From Pedobacter frigiditerrae (GTDB lineage Bacteria; Bacteroidota; Bacteroidia; Sphingobacteriales; Sphingobacteriaceae), in NCBI RefSeq assembly GCF_004331645.1, contig NZ_SJSK01000004.1, forward strand, positions 248,001 to 312,000: 64,000 nucleotides of DNA, read 5' to 3'. Within the stretch, counting starts at the first letter, position 1; every line of letters starts with the position of its first letter. The position numbers and the translations under genes were made by a program. This document shows positions 51,967-61,590 of this stretch, piece after piece. The notes under the pieces were generated by a model, which saw only the letters and a list, made by a program, of their open reading frames with translations, made no database searches and was not told the origin of the DNA.

Positions 51967-52575
51967 TTAAACCAAACTTTCTGCTGCTAAAACATCCAAA
52001 ATTAAAGGATAAGTATTATTCATTTTGGCCTTGATCCCATCTGGACCAACCCAAGAAGCCGTTGTAATTCCTTCATCAGTTTGAGGAATCAATTTTGGTT
52101 TTCCCTTTACAAACATTTTATACCAACTTGTCCGTTTTAAAATCACTTTACCATTTATCTCATAAATGTGATAGGTTTTGCATAAACGTTCTTCACGTTT
52201 TTCAATTTTTACACCGCACTCCTCTTCTACTTCCCTAACCGCTGCAACTTTAACTTTTTCGTTTTTTTCTACTTTACCCTTTGGCAAGTCCCATTTTTTG
52301 TTTCTAAAAATGAATAGAAATTCGCCCTTGGCATTTTCTACTAAACCACCAGCCGCTTTAATAATGGTTAGTTTCTTTTTAATAGTTTCGAATAGTTCTT
52401 TGGGGTTTTTACTTATTAAAATAAAGTCTTTACTACTTCGCTTTTTTAAGTTTTTGTAAAAAGATAGAAAGTCAAAATCAGCAGTATCTAATTGTTCAAT
52501 TTTTGATATTTGTTTGGGCATAACACCAGTAACCAACAAGGTGTTATTATTGATATAAATTCGGTAGTTCTTCAT
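51967..52575 (-). CDS. Nudix hydrolase
   Basis: The frame is open upstream to 52746, but those 57 residues look like noise; the ATG at 52575 (MKNYRIYINNNTLLVTG) gives 202 residues. The Nudix box is complete: GKVEKNEKVKVAAVREVEEE followed by CGV (about 125-148). Such enzymes hydrolyse nucleoside diphosphates linked to another group. The N-terminal 65 residues form a separate small domain. Substrate unknown. It converges on coaD with five bases between stops. Confidence 0.88.
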   Translation of the reverse strand: MKNYRIYINNNTLLVTGVMPKQISKIEQLDTADFDFLSFYKNLKKRSSKDFILISKNPKELFETIKKKLTIIKAAGGLVENAKGEFLFIFRNKKWDLPKGKVEKNEKVKVAAVREVEEECGVKIEKREERLCKTYHIYEINGKVILKRTSWYKMFVKGKPKLIPQTDEGITTASWVGPDGIKAKMNNTYPLILDVLAAESLV

Positions 52576-52831
52576 AATAGTAGCTCTCATAACAGCGTCA
52601 TATCCTAAATACAAGAACAAATGTTTTTGTTTAAATTTTATATCAACTGTAAGTTTTAAAAGTATTAAAAAAATATGAATTGAAAAGCGCATTAGATAAA
52701 GAAAGCCAATTAAATAAATTAAACAAGAGCATTTTAAAGCAATCATCTATATCTCAATAAGTTGAACTTAATAGTTTTAAGTAAATCTGTTTTGTGTGGG
52801 AAACTTAGCATTTAGATTAAGATAAATTGAT

Positions 52832-52839
52832 TATTTTTG
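52832..52839 (+). promoter_or_regulatory. -7 promoter box, TATTTTTG
   Basis: Exact TAnnTTTG match ending 4 bases before the pyrE ATG, consistent with a leaderless or almost leaderless transcript. Confidence 0.5.
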
Positions 52840-52843
52840 GAAC

Positions 52844-53503
52844 ATGTATAATAAAAGTGATATTGAATTAAAGGTAGCTGAATTTTTATTACAAATTAAA
52901 GCCGTTAAACTACAACCAAATAACCCCTTTACTTGGGCTTCAGGCTGGAAATCGCCAATTTATTGTGATAACAGGATTACGCTATCTCATCCTCCAGTAA
53001 GAACATATATCCGACAGAAATTAGCACAGCTGATACAAGAAGAATATGGTGCTGTTGATGTAATTGCAGGTGTTGCTACAGCTGGTATTCCGCAAGGTGT
53101 TTTAGTTGCACAAGAATTAGGTTTACCTTTTATTTATGTGAGAGCTAAAGCTAAAGAACACGGTACCGGAAGTTTAATTGAAGGAGAAATAGTGGAAGGG
53201 CAACGTGTAGTAGTAATTGAAGACTTAATCTCTACAGGAAAAAGCAGTTTACAAGCAGTAGATGCCTTACGTGCTGCAGGTTTATCTGTTGCTGGATTAG
53301 TTGCTATATTTACTTATGGTTTTGACAAGGCCGATGAAAATTTTGCCAGTGCGAAATGTAGGTATTCGACATTATCAAATTATACATCTTTGATCAGTTA
53401 TGCTGCTGAACACAGTTTTATTCCACAGGGTGAAATTGATTTATTGAACAAGTGGAGACAAAATCCATCAGAATGGGGACAAGAAGAGGTCTTAAAACCC
53501 TAA
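52844..53503 (+). CDS. pyrE: Orotate phosphoribosyltransferase
   Basis: Joins orotate to PRPP to make OMP in pyrimidine synthesis. The 219 residues have FTWASGWKSPIYCDNR, AGVATAGIPQGVLVA and the PRPP-binding loop VVVIEDLISTGKSS. It is followed after 46 bases by an SRPBCC gene on the same strand, which shares its terminator. Confidence 0.96.
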   Translation: MYNKSDIELKVAEFLLQIKAVKLQPNNPFTWASGWKSPIYCDNRITLSHPPVRTYIRQKLAQLIQEEYGAVDVIAGVATAGIPQGVLVAQELGLPFIYVRAKAKEHGTGSLIEGEIVEGQRVVVIEDLISTGKSSLQAVDALRAAGLSVAGLVAIFTYGFDKADENFASAKCRYSTLSNYTSLISYAAEHSFIPQGEIDLLNKWRQNPSEWGQEEVLKP

Positions 53504-53549
53504 GTCCTGAGTTTGGGTTTGGAAGTTGAATTGACATTAAAATAAAATT

Positions 53550-53948
53550 ATGACCATTATAGAAAGTACTACAGAAATAAATTTACCTATAGATAAGGTT
53601 TATAATTTTTTGGAAGATTTAAATAATCATCAACAATTAATGCCCGAGAATATTTACAACTGGTCTTCTACTACAGATGAAGCAAGTTTTACTATTCAGA
53701 ACATGGCTAAATTGGCAATCAAAATATCTAGTCGTGTGCCTAATAGCGAAATTATAGCTATTCCGACAGAAAAACCACCATTTGATGTAGAATTGAAATG
53801 GACAGTTAGCCCTAATGATAATGGCGGAACGACTGCAAAACACATACTTTCTGCAGATTTAAACATGATGATGAAAATGTTAGCGGCTGGCCCACTTCAA
53901 AAATTGGCGGATTACCAGACAAATAAACTGAAAGAAGTTTTAGGGTAA
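53550..53948 (+). CDS. SRPBCC-fold protein
   Basis: A 132-residue protein with the START/SRPBCC pattern: IESTTEINLPIDKVYNFLED, a central group of strands and a C-terminal helix LAAGPLQKLADYQTNKLKEV. Such folds bind lipids or other hydrophobic ligands in a cavity. It is probably co-transcribed with pyrE; no functional link is apparent. Ligand unknown. Confidence 0.82.
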   Translation: MTIIESTTEINLPIDKVYNFLEDLNNHQQLMPENIYNWSSTTDEASFTIQNMAKLAIKISSRVPNSEIIAIPTEKPPFDVELKWTVSPNDNGGTTAKHILSADLNMMMKMLAAGPLQKLADYQTNKLKEVLG

Positions 53949-53966
53949 TAATACTAGTAATAATTT

Positions 53967-53998
53967 AAAACACCATCAGGTTTTGATGGTGTTTTTTT
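53967..53998 (+). terminator. Intrinsic terminator after pyrE and the SRPBCC gene
   Basis: AAAACACCATCA pairs perfectly with TGATGGTGTTTT around GGTTT, followed by T residues to 53998. Confidence 0.92.
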
Positions 53999-54075
53999 AT
54001 GACTTCGATTTTAAGGTGAAGCTACTCTTGTTCTTTAATTCATTTTTAATACCTTAGTTAATCAAATATTTCAAA

Positions 54076-56745
54076 ATGACTTCATCCAAATTCTTAAGTC
54101 GAATTACCTTTTTGCTTTGTTCGCTTTCTTCTTTTAGCACTCTTGCCCAATCTCCAATAAATTTAAAAACAGAATATTTAGTTAATCCAATTGGGTTAGA
54201 CAATCCAAATCCTCGTTTTATTTGGCAAATGGACGACAAAAGAATAGATGCTAAGCAAACAGCCTATCGCATTTTAGTGAATACCGATTCACTTGCTTTA
54301 ACGCACGGAAAAGCGACACAATGGAATACTGGATGGTTGCAAACAAGCGCTTCATTAAAAACTTATGCTGGACAATTACTAAAACCTTTTACTAAATATT
54401 ATTGGCGAGTTGACATTGCCGACAAAAACAATATAAAATCTACCAAAGTAAAAATTGCAAGTTTTGAAATAGGTATGATGAATGAGAAAAATTGGCAAGG
54501 CTCGTGGATTTCAGACAATCAAAATCCAGCAATAAAGCCTGCTCCTTATTTCCGGAAAACATTTGAAACCATAAAAAAGATAAAATCAGCTCGGGCGAAC
54601 ATTGCTGCTGCTGGCTTATACGAGCTTTCCTTAAATGGAGAAAAAGTTGGCAATCACAGAATGGATCCAATGTACACTCGTTTCGATAGGAGAAATTTAT
54701 ACGTTACTTATGATGTGACCAATCAATTAAAAAATGGCAAAAACGCTATTGGGGTTTTGTTGGGCAATGGTTGGTATAACCATCAATCAACAGCAGTTTG
54801 GGATTTTGAAAAAGCCCCTTGGCGCAATAGGCCAACTTTTTGTTTGGATTTGAGAATCACTTATTCTGATGGCACAATTGAAACCATCAAATCGGGAAAG
54901 GATTGGAAAACTGCTTTAAGCCCTATTATTTTCAATAGCATCTATACAGCCGAACATTACGATGCTAGATTAGAACAAAATGGTTGGAACGAAGTTGATT
55001 TTGATGACAGTAAATGGAAGCGTGTGATTTATCGCTCTGCGCCATCAGATAAAATAGTTGCCCAGGCTTTACATCCAATTAGAAATATAGAAGAAATTAA
55101 TGCTAAAAGCATTAAGAAATTTAATGATACCACTTACCTATTTGATTTGGGAAGGAATATTTCTGGCGTAAGTAAAATTAAACTAAATGGCCCAACAGGA
55201 ACTGTAGTTAGGTTAAAACATACAGAGCGTTTATATGCAAATGGCAGGGCAGACATGTCTAATATTGATGTACATTATCGCCCAACAGATGATAAAGACC
55301 CTTTCCAGACTGACATTTTAATTTTAAGTGGTAAAGGCGAACAAAGTTTTATGCCTCACTTTAATTATAAGGGCTTTCAATATGTGGAGGTCAATTTAAG
55401 TCAGCCTGTAGACCTAAAAAAAGAAGATTTAGTAGGTTATTTTATGCACAGCGATGTTCCGGTAGCTGGAAGCGTAAAAGCATCTGACCCATTGATAGAT
55501 AAAATTTATTACGCTACTAATAACTCCTATTTATCGAACCTTTTTGGTTACCCAACTGATTGTCCGCAACGCGAAAAAAATGGGTGGACAGGTGATGCGG
55601 CTATTGCCATAGAAACTGGTTTATATGGATATGATGGCATTACAATTTATGAAAAGTGGCTGGCCGACCATAGAGATGAGCAACAACCAAATGGAGTTTT
55701 ACCATCAATTATCCCAACTGATGGTTGGGGTTATGAGTGGGGAAATGGACCAGATTGGACCAGTACAATTGCCATTATTCCTTGGAATATTTATCGTTTT
55801 TATGGCGATACCAAAATATTAAAAGACAATTATGAGAACATCCGCAAATATGTAAATCACATTGACGAAACCTACCCTACTGGCTTAACATCTTGGGGCT
55901 TGGGCGATTGGGTACCCGTTAAGTCTGTTTCGCCCGTAGAGCTAACGTCAACCTGTTACTATTATGCAGATGTTGTCATTTTGGCTAAAACAGCTAAAAT
56001 TCTAGGTAAAACCGATGACTATAAAAAATACACAGCATTAGCTTTAAAAATCAAAAATGCATTTAATGCTAAGTACTTAAATAAAACTACTGGCATTTAT
56101 AATACTGGTTTGCAAACAGAATTAAGCGTTCCCCTATTTTGGGGCATCGTGCCAGAAGAATCAAAAGCCTTGGTAGCAGAAAATTTAGCTAAAAGAGTTG
56201 AAGCTGATGGAATGCATCTAGATGTTGGCTTGCTCGGCACGAAAGCCATTTTAAATGCTTTGAGCGAGAATGGTTATGCAGAAATTGCTTACAAAGTTGC
56301 CTCAAAAAAAACGTTTCCTAGTTGGGGTTGGTGGATTGCCAATGGCGCAACAACACTATATGAAAACTGGCCAATTGATGCCAAATCGGACATATCGATG
56401 AATCATATCATGTTTGGAGAAATTGGAGCTTGGTTATATAAAGCACCTGGCGGCATCAAGCCGGATGACAACCAACCTGGGTTTAAAAATGTAATCCTAC
56501 AACCATACTTTGTTGAAGGATTAACTTCTTTTGAAGCCACTCACGATGGTCCTTACGGGAAGATTGTTTCATCTTGGAAAAGAACCCCTAAAGGAATAAA
56601 CTATAAGGTGTCTATTCCCGCAAATTCTAGCGCAACAGTGAAATTAGCTATGGCAAGGGGATTAACAATTACCGTTAATGGAAAAGTAATGCCAAGTGGA
56701 ACTTTTGATTTGCAAGCTGGAGAATATCTAATTGAGCTGAAATAA
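54076..56745 (+). CDS. Alpha-L-rhamnosidase, GH78 family, secreted
   Basis: An 889-residue exported enzyme with a signal peptide (SRITFLLCSLSSFSTLAQ), two N-terminal beta domains (ANIAAAGLYELSLNGEKVGN is the carbohydrate-binding-like part), then an (alpha/alpha)6 barrel and a C-terminal beta domain. Signatures include CPQREKNGWTGDAAIAIETG (general acid region), SIIPTDGWGYEWGNGPDWT, LTSWGLGDWVP and GWWIANGATTLYENW. GH78 enzymes remove terminal L-rhamnose from pectins, flavonoids and surface glycans. It is followed by a second six-hairpin enzyme on the same strand, suggesting a small rhamnoside utilisation locus without a SusC/D pair. Confidence 0.92.
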   Translation: MTSSKFLSRITFLLCSLSSFSTLAQSPINLKTEYLVNPIGLDNPNPRFIWQMDDKRIDAKQTAYRILVNTDSLALTHGKATQWNTGWLQTSASLKTYAGQLLKPFTKYYWRVDIADKNNIKSTKVKIASFEIGMMNEKNWQGSWISDNQNPAIKPAPYFRKTFETIKKIKSARANIAAAGLYELSLNGEKVGNHRMDPMYTRFDRRNLYVTYDVTNQLKNGKNAIGVLLGNGWYNHQSTAVWDFEKAPWRNRPTFCLDLRITYSDGTIETIKSGKDWKTALSPIIFNSIYTAEHYDARLEQNGWNEVDFDDSKWKRVIYRSAPSDKIVAQALHPIRNIEEINAKSIKKFNDTTYLFDLGRNISGVSKIKLNGPTGTVVRLKHTERLYANGRADMSNIDVHYRPTDDKDPFQTDILILSGKGEQSFMPHFNYKGFQYVEVNLSQPVDLKKEDLVGYFMHSDVPVAGSVKASDPLIDKIYYATNNSYLSNLFGYPTDCPQREKNGWTGDAAIAIETGLYGYDGITIYEKWLADHRDEQQPNGVLPSIIPTDGWGYEWGNGPDWTSTIAIIPWNIYRFYGDTKILKDNYENIRKYVNHIDETYPTGLTSWGLGDWVPVKSVSPVELTSTCYYYADVVILAKTAKILGKTDDYKKYTALALKIKNAFNAKYLNKTTGIYNTGLQTELSVPLFWGIVPEESKALVAENLAKRVEADGMHLDVGLLGTKAILNALSENGYAEIAYKVASKKTFPSWGWWIANGATTLYENWPIDAKSDISMNHIMFGEIGAWLYKAPGGIKPDDNQPGFKNVILQPYFVEGLTSFEATHDGPYGKIVSSWKRTPKGINYKVSIPANSSATVKLAMARGLTITVNGKVMPSGTFDLQAGEYLIELK

Positions 56746-56754
56746 ACTATTGAA

Positions 56755-56825
56755 GGTTGGTGGGGACACCAACCTTGGAGCTACTTCCTTGAGGGCTACT
56801 TCCTTGGTTGGTATCCCCACCAACC
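56755..56825. repeat. Double palindrome, GGTTGGTGGGGACACCAACC type
   Basis: The 20-base arm at 56755-56774 and the arm at 56806-56825 are inverted copies with one mismatch, and each is also nearly palindromic in itself. Between them GCTACTTCCTTG is directly repeated. The unit lies between the two rhamnosidase-type genes and could fold as a strong hairpin in their shared transcript. Confidence 0.85.
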
Positions 56826-56849
56826 AATAATCAAATACCTTAAATAGCT

Positions 56850-58565
56850 ATGCTAATGAAATATTTTACCTTTTTAATTTGTCTGTTTTTTTTAACAAAT
56901 ACCTTTGCTCAAAAAGTTAAAACTGGCAACGAACGCGTTACAGAATATGTAAGTGCCAATAGAGTTTTGTGGAAGGCTGGTCTTGTTAAAAACGAAGCTC
57001 AATTATTAAAAACTGGAACCGGACAAGCAGATGTAAGCAATAAAAGTATTTGCATTTTAGAGAATAAAAAAGAAGGTAAAGCAAGCATACTCTTAGATTT
57101 CGGTAAAGAGCTACAAGGTGGCGTTCAAATTGTAACTGGTATTTGGGGTGGAAATAAACCCATCAAAATTCGGTTAAGGTTTGGAGAATCTGCAAGTGAG
57201 GCCATGTCTGATATTGGTGGGAAAGGTGGAGCAACAAACGACCACGCCATTAGAGATTTAGAAACCGTTTTGCCTTGGCTGGGCATTGCCGAAATTGGAA
57301 ATACTGGTTTTAGGTTTGTAAGGATTGATTTAGTTGAAGAGGATATTAAATTGGTATTAAAAGAAGTTAGGGCAATTGCCAAATACCGAGATTTAGTTTA
57401 TCAAGGTTCATTTAATTCTAGTGATACCCTACTCAACAAAATTTGGAAAACCGGGGCTTATACAGTCCAGCTAAATATGCAAGATTATTTATGGGATGGC
57501 ATTAAACGCGACAGATTGGTTTGGGTTGGAGATTTAAACCCAGAAATATCTACCATCAATGTTGTTTTTGGTTATAATGAGGTAGTACCAAAATCATTAG
57601 ATTTTGCAAAAAACACAACACCTCTACCAGAATGGATGAACGGAATTAGTGCTTATTCCATGTGGTGGATTATTAATCAAAGAGACTGGTATTACCACAA
57701 TGGAAATTTAAAATATCTGCAAGAACAGCAAGCTTATTTAACGCCATTAATAAATCAGTTAATTCAAAAAATTGATAAGGACAATAGGGAGAAGCTTGAT
57801 GGACAAAGATTTTTAGATTGGCCATCTAGCGAGGATCCAAAAGCTATTCATGCTGGCTTGCAGGCAATGATGGTTTTGGCTTTACAAGCAGGTGGTGATT
57901 TATCAACTAAATTAGGAGATCTTTCAACTGCTAAAAAATGTACGGATGCTTTAATCAGATTAAAGAAATATATTCCGGCACATAATAACTCGAAACAAGC
58001 TGCAGCTTTGCTGTCATTGGCCAAATTATTGGATGCCAAACAAGCTAATCAGGTTCTGAGTGATGGAGGTGCAAAAAATTTCTCTACCTTTTTTGGTTAT
58101 TACATGTTGCAAGCTAAAGCCAATGCTAATGATTATCAAGGTGCGATAAATATTATTCGCGAATACTGGGGAGCAATGTTAAATCTTGGTGCTACTACCT
58201 TTTGGGAAGACTTTAATATGGATTGGACAAAAAATGCAGGCAGAATTGATGAATTGGTTCCTGATGGAAAAATTGACATTCACGGCGCCTATGGTGCTTA
58301 CTGTTATATAGGTTTTAGACATAGCCTTTGTCACGGTTGGGCAGCTGGGCCAACACCTTGGTTAACCGAGCATGTTTTAGGTATTTCGGTTGTCGAGCCC
58401 GGCTGTAGTGTCGTTCGCATTAAACCAAATTTGGGCGATTTGAAATTTGCAGAAGGTTCCTTTCCTACTCCAATGGGATTAATTAAGGTTAAACACCAAA
58501 AAATGGCTGATGGAACAATTAAATCTATCATAGATGCACCAAAAGGAATTAAAATTTTGAGATAA
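56850..58565 (+). CDS. Rhamnosidase-like six-hairpin glycosidase, secreted
   Basis: A 571-residue exported protein; a signal peptide follows the start (MKYFTFLICLFFLTNTFAQ from the second Met at 56856, which may be the true start). A short N-terminal beta domain (FGKELQGGVQIVTG) precedes an (alpha/alpha)6 barrel with NMQDYLWDGIKRDRLVWVGD, the counterpart of the GH78 acid region, GATTFWEDFNMDWT and HSLCHGWAAGPTPWL. It is shorter than typical GH78 enzymes because it lacks the large N-terminal modules. Activity on L-rhamnosides or related sugars is inferred. Confidence 0.8.
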   Translation: MLMKYFTFLICLFFLTNTFAQKVKTGNERVTEYVSANRVLWKAGLVKNEAQLLKTGTGQADVSNKSICILENKKEGKASILLDFGKELQGGVQIVTGIWGGNKPIKIRLRFGESASEAMSDIGGKGGATNDHAIRDLETVLPWLGIAEIGNTGFRFVRIDLVEEDIKLVLKEVRAIAKYRDLVYQGSFNSSDTLLNKIWKTGAYTVQLNMQDYLWDGIKRDRLVWVGDLNPEISTINVVFGYNEVVPKSLDFAKNTTPLPEWMNGISAYSMWWIINQRDWYYHNGNLKYLQEQQAYLTPLINQLIQKIDKDNREKLDGQRFLDWPSSEDPKAIHAGLQAMMVLALQAGGDLSTKLGDLSTAKKCTDALIRLKKYIPAHNNSKQAAALLSLAKLLDAKQANQVLSDGGAKNFSTFFGYYMLQAKANANDYQGAINIIREYWGAMLNLGATTFWEDFNMDWTKNAGRIDELVPDGKIDIHGAYGAYCYIGFRHSLCHGWAAGPTPWLTEHVLGISVVEPGCSVVRIKPNLGDLKFAEGSFPTPMGLIKVKHQKMADGTIKSIIDAPKGIKILR

Positions 58566-58950
58566 ATTGTATTTAAGATTGGAAAAATAGCACAAGTGTT
58601 CTGAAGAGAAAATTAAACACATAGGCACATAGTTGACACAAAATAAAATGTTCAAATCTATGTGTTTAGAAATAAGGCTTTAGCCACAGCCCAAGAACTA
58701 CTGCTTTTGTTATATAAACCTTATTGAAATGGAGAGCCTCATTTTTTCAATGAGCTTGCAATGGAAAGAAGGACTGCACTGGCCAAAAAATTACAACCAC
58801 TGATTTTCTAAACTTTAAATATTCAGCCAAATTTTCAGTATAAATTACTTATTTACAGTCATTTAGTCTTAAAAAATAAATTCTTACAGACAAAATTTCC
58901 GAATAGTGGAGTAAAAGACCTATGGCATTTGTTTTGAATAAAAGGAAGAT
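58566..58950 (+). repeat. Gene-free stretch before clpB
   Basis: It contains an inverted pair AAACACATAG (about 58615) and CTATGTGTTT (about 58660), a repeat word type recurring in this group. A purine-rich AAGGAAG motif 4-10 bases before the clpB ATG is an unusually good ribosome-binding site for a Bacteroidota gene. No heat-shock operator was recognised. Confidence 0.45.
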
Positions 58951-61551
58951 ATGAACTTCAACAACTTTACAATCAAAGCACAAGAAGCTATTCAAAAAGC
59001 TTCTGAAATAGCGCAGGGCAATCAGCAACAAGCTATTGACACTGCACACATATTAAAAGGTTTGCTAACTGTTGATGAAAACGTAGTTTCTTACGTGTTA
59101 AAGAAACTAAATGTAAACCTAAACACAGTTGAGCAAAACTTAACTACAGCTATAGAAAAACTACCAAAAGTGACGGGTGGTGATGTTTATTTGTCAGCTA
59201 ACGCCAATTCGGCTTTGCAAAAAGCAACTTCATATTTAAAGGAGTTTAAGGATGATTTTGTATCAGTTGAGCACTTACTATTAGGCTTATTGGCGGTTAA
59301 TGATGCCACATCTAAACTACTAAAAGAACAAGGTGTTAACGAAAGGGACCTCAAAAAAGCAATTATAGCGTTACGTGGAGACAATAGGGTAACCGACCAA
59401 AATGCAGAAGCCACTTATCAGGCTTTAAATAAATATGCCCGTAACTTAAACGAGTATGCAGAGAGCGGAAAATTGGACCCTGTTATTGGTCGTGATGAAG
59501 AGATTCGTCGTGTAATTCAGATCTTATCTCGTAGAACGAAAAACAATCCGATTTTAATTGGAGAGCCAGGTGTGGGTAAAACTGCTATCGCAGAGGGTAT
59601 TGCATTTAGGATTATTAAAGGTGATGTTCCTGAAAACTTGAAAAGTAAAACGGTTTATTCATTAGATATGGGCTCGTTAATTGCAGGCGCAAAATATAAA
59701 GGTGAATTTGAAGAACGTTTAAAAGCTGTAGTTAAAGAAGTAACGCAAAGCGATGGCGATATTGTTTTATTTATAGACGAGATACATACCTTAGTTGGTG
59801 CGGGTGGCGGTGAAGGCGCAATGGACGCGGCAAATATTTTAAAACCTGCATTGGCCAGAGGAGAGTTAAGGGCAATTGGTGCAACTACCTTGGATGAATA
59901 TCAGAAATATTTAGAAAAAGATAAGGCTTTGGAGCGTCGTTTTCAAAAAGTAATGGTTGAAGAACCTGACACACAAGATGCGATTTCTATTTTGCGTGGT
60001 TTAAAAGAACGTTATGAAACTCACCACAAAGTGAGGATTAAAGATGAAGCAATTATCGCTGCCGTAGAAATGAGCCAAAGATATATTGCTGATCGTTTTT
60101 TACCAGATAAGGCCATTGATTTAATGGATGAAGCTGCATCGAAATTGCGTATGGAGATGGATAGTGTTCCGGAAAATGTTGATGCTTTAGACCGTGAAAT
60201 TATGCGTTTAGAAATAGAACGCGAAGCCATTAAAAGAGAAAAAGACGATAAAAAAGTAAAAGAACTTTCTCAAGATATCGCCAATTTATCTGCAGAGCGT
60301 GATGAATTAAAAGCAAAGTGGCAAGGTGAAAAAGACTTGGTTGATGCTGTTAATAGTCAACTAGAGCAAATTGAAGCTTATAAACTAGAAGCAGAACAAG
60401 CAGAACGCGCTGGAGATTATGGCAGAGTTGCCGAAATCCGTTATGGAAAAATTAAGGAGGCGCAAGATAAAGTTGAAAAACTGAAAGTTGATTTAGAAAG
60501 TCAGCAGAGCGAAAGCAGGATGCTTAAAGAAGAAGTTACTGCAGATGATATTGCCGGTGTGGTTGGGCGTTGGACAGGTATTCCTGTTACGAAATTGATT
60601 GCCAGTGAGCGTGAGAAATTATTGAACTTGGAAGATGAGTTGCACAAACGTGTTGCTGGGCAAGATGAAGCAATAGAAGCCATCTCAGATGCCATTCGTA
60701 GGTCTAGAGCAGGTTTGCAAGATAAACGTAAACCAATTGGTTCATTCATTTTCTTAGGGACTACTGGTGTTGGTAAAACAGAATTAGCAAAAGCATTGGC
60801 TGAGTTTTTATTTAATGATGAAAATGCAATGACTAGAATTGACATGAGTGAATATCAAGAAAGACATGCTGTTTCTAGGTTAATCGGAGCGCCTCCAGGC
60901 TATGTAGGTTATGATGAAGGTGGGCAACTAACTGAAGCTGTTCGTAGAAAACCCTATTCGGTTGTGTTGTTAGATGAGATAGAAAAAGCGCATCCTGATG
61001 TATTTAATATCTTGTTGCAAGTATTGGATGATGGTCGTTTAACAGATAATAAAGGCCGTGTAGTGAATTTTAAAAACACGATTATTATCATGACATCCAA
61101 CATTGGTTCGCATTTAATTCAAGATAACTTCAAAAAATTAGATGATGAAAATCGAGAGGAAGTAATTGCAAAAACGAAGAATGAGTTGTTTGAATTATTA
61201 AAACAAACCATTCGCCCAGAGTTTTTAAATAGAATTGATGAACTTATTATGTTCACTCCTCTTCAACGAAGTGAGATTAGAAACATAGTTGATTTACAAT
61301 TTAAGCACGTACAACAAACATTAGCAGAAATGGGCATAACTATGGAAGCAAGTGTTGAAGCGCTAGATTGGTTGGCAGAGTTAGGTTATGACCCTCAATT
61401 TGGTGCAAGGCCATTGAAAAGAGTAATTCAGAAAAGAATTTTAAATGAATTATCTAAGTCTATTTTAGCTGGAAAAGTAGATAAAGACAGTAAAATAAAG
61501 CTGGATATGTTTGATCATCAGTTTGTGTTTTTGAATGAGAATGAAAAATAA
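58951..61551 (+). CDS. clpB: ATP-dependent disaggregase ClpB
   Basis: An 866-residue Hsp100 chaperone that extracts proteins from aggregates with DnaK. Order: N-terminal Clp repeats (1-145), first AAA domain with Walker A GEPGVGKTAIAEG (about 206) and Walker B FIDEIHTLVGAG, a complete coiled-coil middle domain (about 410-520, which separates ClpB from ClpA), and a second AAA domain with GTTGVGKTELAKAL (about 606) and LLDEIEKAHPDVFN. No ClpP-binding loop was noticed. It is followed immediately by a terminator and forms its own unit. Confidence 0.97.
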   Translation: MNFNNFTIKAQEAIQKASEIAQGNQQQAIDTAHILKGLLTVDENVVSYVLKKLNVNLNTVEQNLTTAIEKLPKVTGGDVYLSANANSALQKATSYLKEFKDDFVSVEHLLLGLLAVNDATSKLLKEQGVNERDLKKAIIALRGDNRVTDQNAEATYQALNKYARNLNEYAESGKLDPVIGRDEEIRRVIQILSRRTKNNPILIGEPGVGKTAIAEGIAFRIIKGDVPENLKSKTVYSLDMGSLIAGAKYKGEFEERLKAVVKEVTQSDGDIVLFIDEIHTLVGAGGGEGAMDAANILKPALARGELRAIGATTLDEYQKYLEKDKALERRFQKVMVEEPDTQDAISILRGLKERYETHHKVRIKDEAIIAAVEMSQRYIADRFLPDKAIDLMDEAASKLRMEMDSVPENVDALDREIMRLEIEREAIKREKDDKKVKELSQDIANLSAERDELKAKWQGEKDLVDAVNSQLEQIEAYKLEAEQAERAGDYGRVAEIRYGKIKEAQDKVEKLKVDLESQQSESRMLKEEVTADDIAGVVGRWTGIPVTKLIASEREKLLNLEDELHKRVAGQDEAIEAISDAIRRSRAGLQDKRKPIGSFIFLGTTGVGKTELAKALAEFLFNDENAMTRIDMSEYQERHAVSRLIGAPPGYVGYDEGGQLTEAVRRKPYSVVLLDEIEKAHPDVFNILLQVLDDGRLTDNKGRVVNFKNTIIIMTSNIGSHLIQDNFKKLDDENREEVIAKTKNELFELLKQTIRPEFLNRIDELIMFTPLQRSEIRNIVDLQFKHVQQTLAEMGITMEASVEALDWLAELGYDPQFGARPLKRVIQKRILNELSKSILAGKVDKDSKIKLDMFDHQFVFLNENEK

Positions 61552-61585
61552 AAGAAAGCCCCGAAAAAAATCGGGGCTTTTCTTT
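61551..61585 (+). terminator. Intrinsic terminator after clpB
   Basis: AAAGAAAGCCCCGA and TCGGGGCTTTTCTTT pair around an A-rich loop directly after the stop codon. Confidence 0.9.
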
Positions 61586-61590
61586 AGTAG

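Noticed and set aside
51967..52746. 57-residue extension of the Nudix protein
   Set aside because: Hydrophobic low-complexity text without family similarity; the ATG at 52575 begins the recognisable domain.
60501..60845. 114-codon minus-strand frame inside clpB
   Set aside because: It is antisense to a canonical, highly conserved gene and has no start context.
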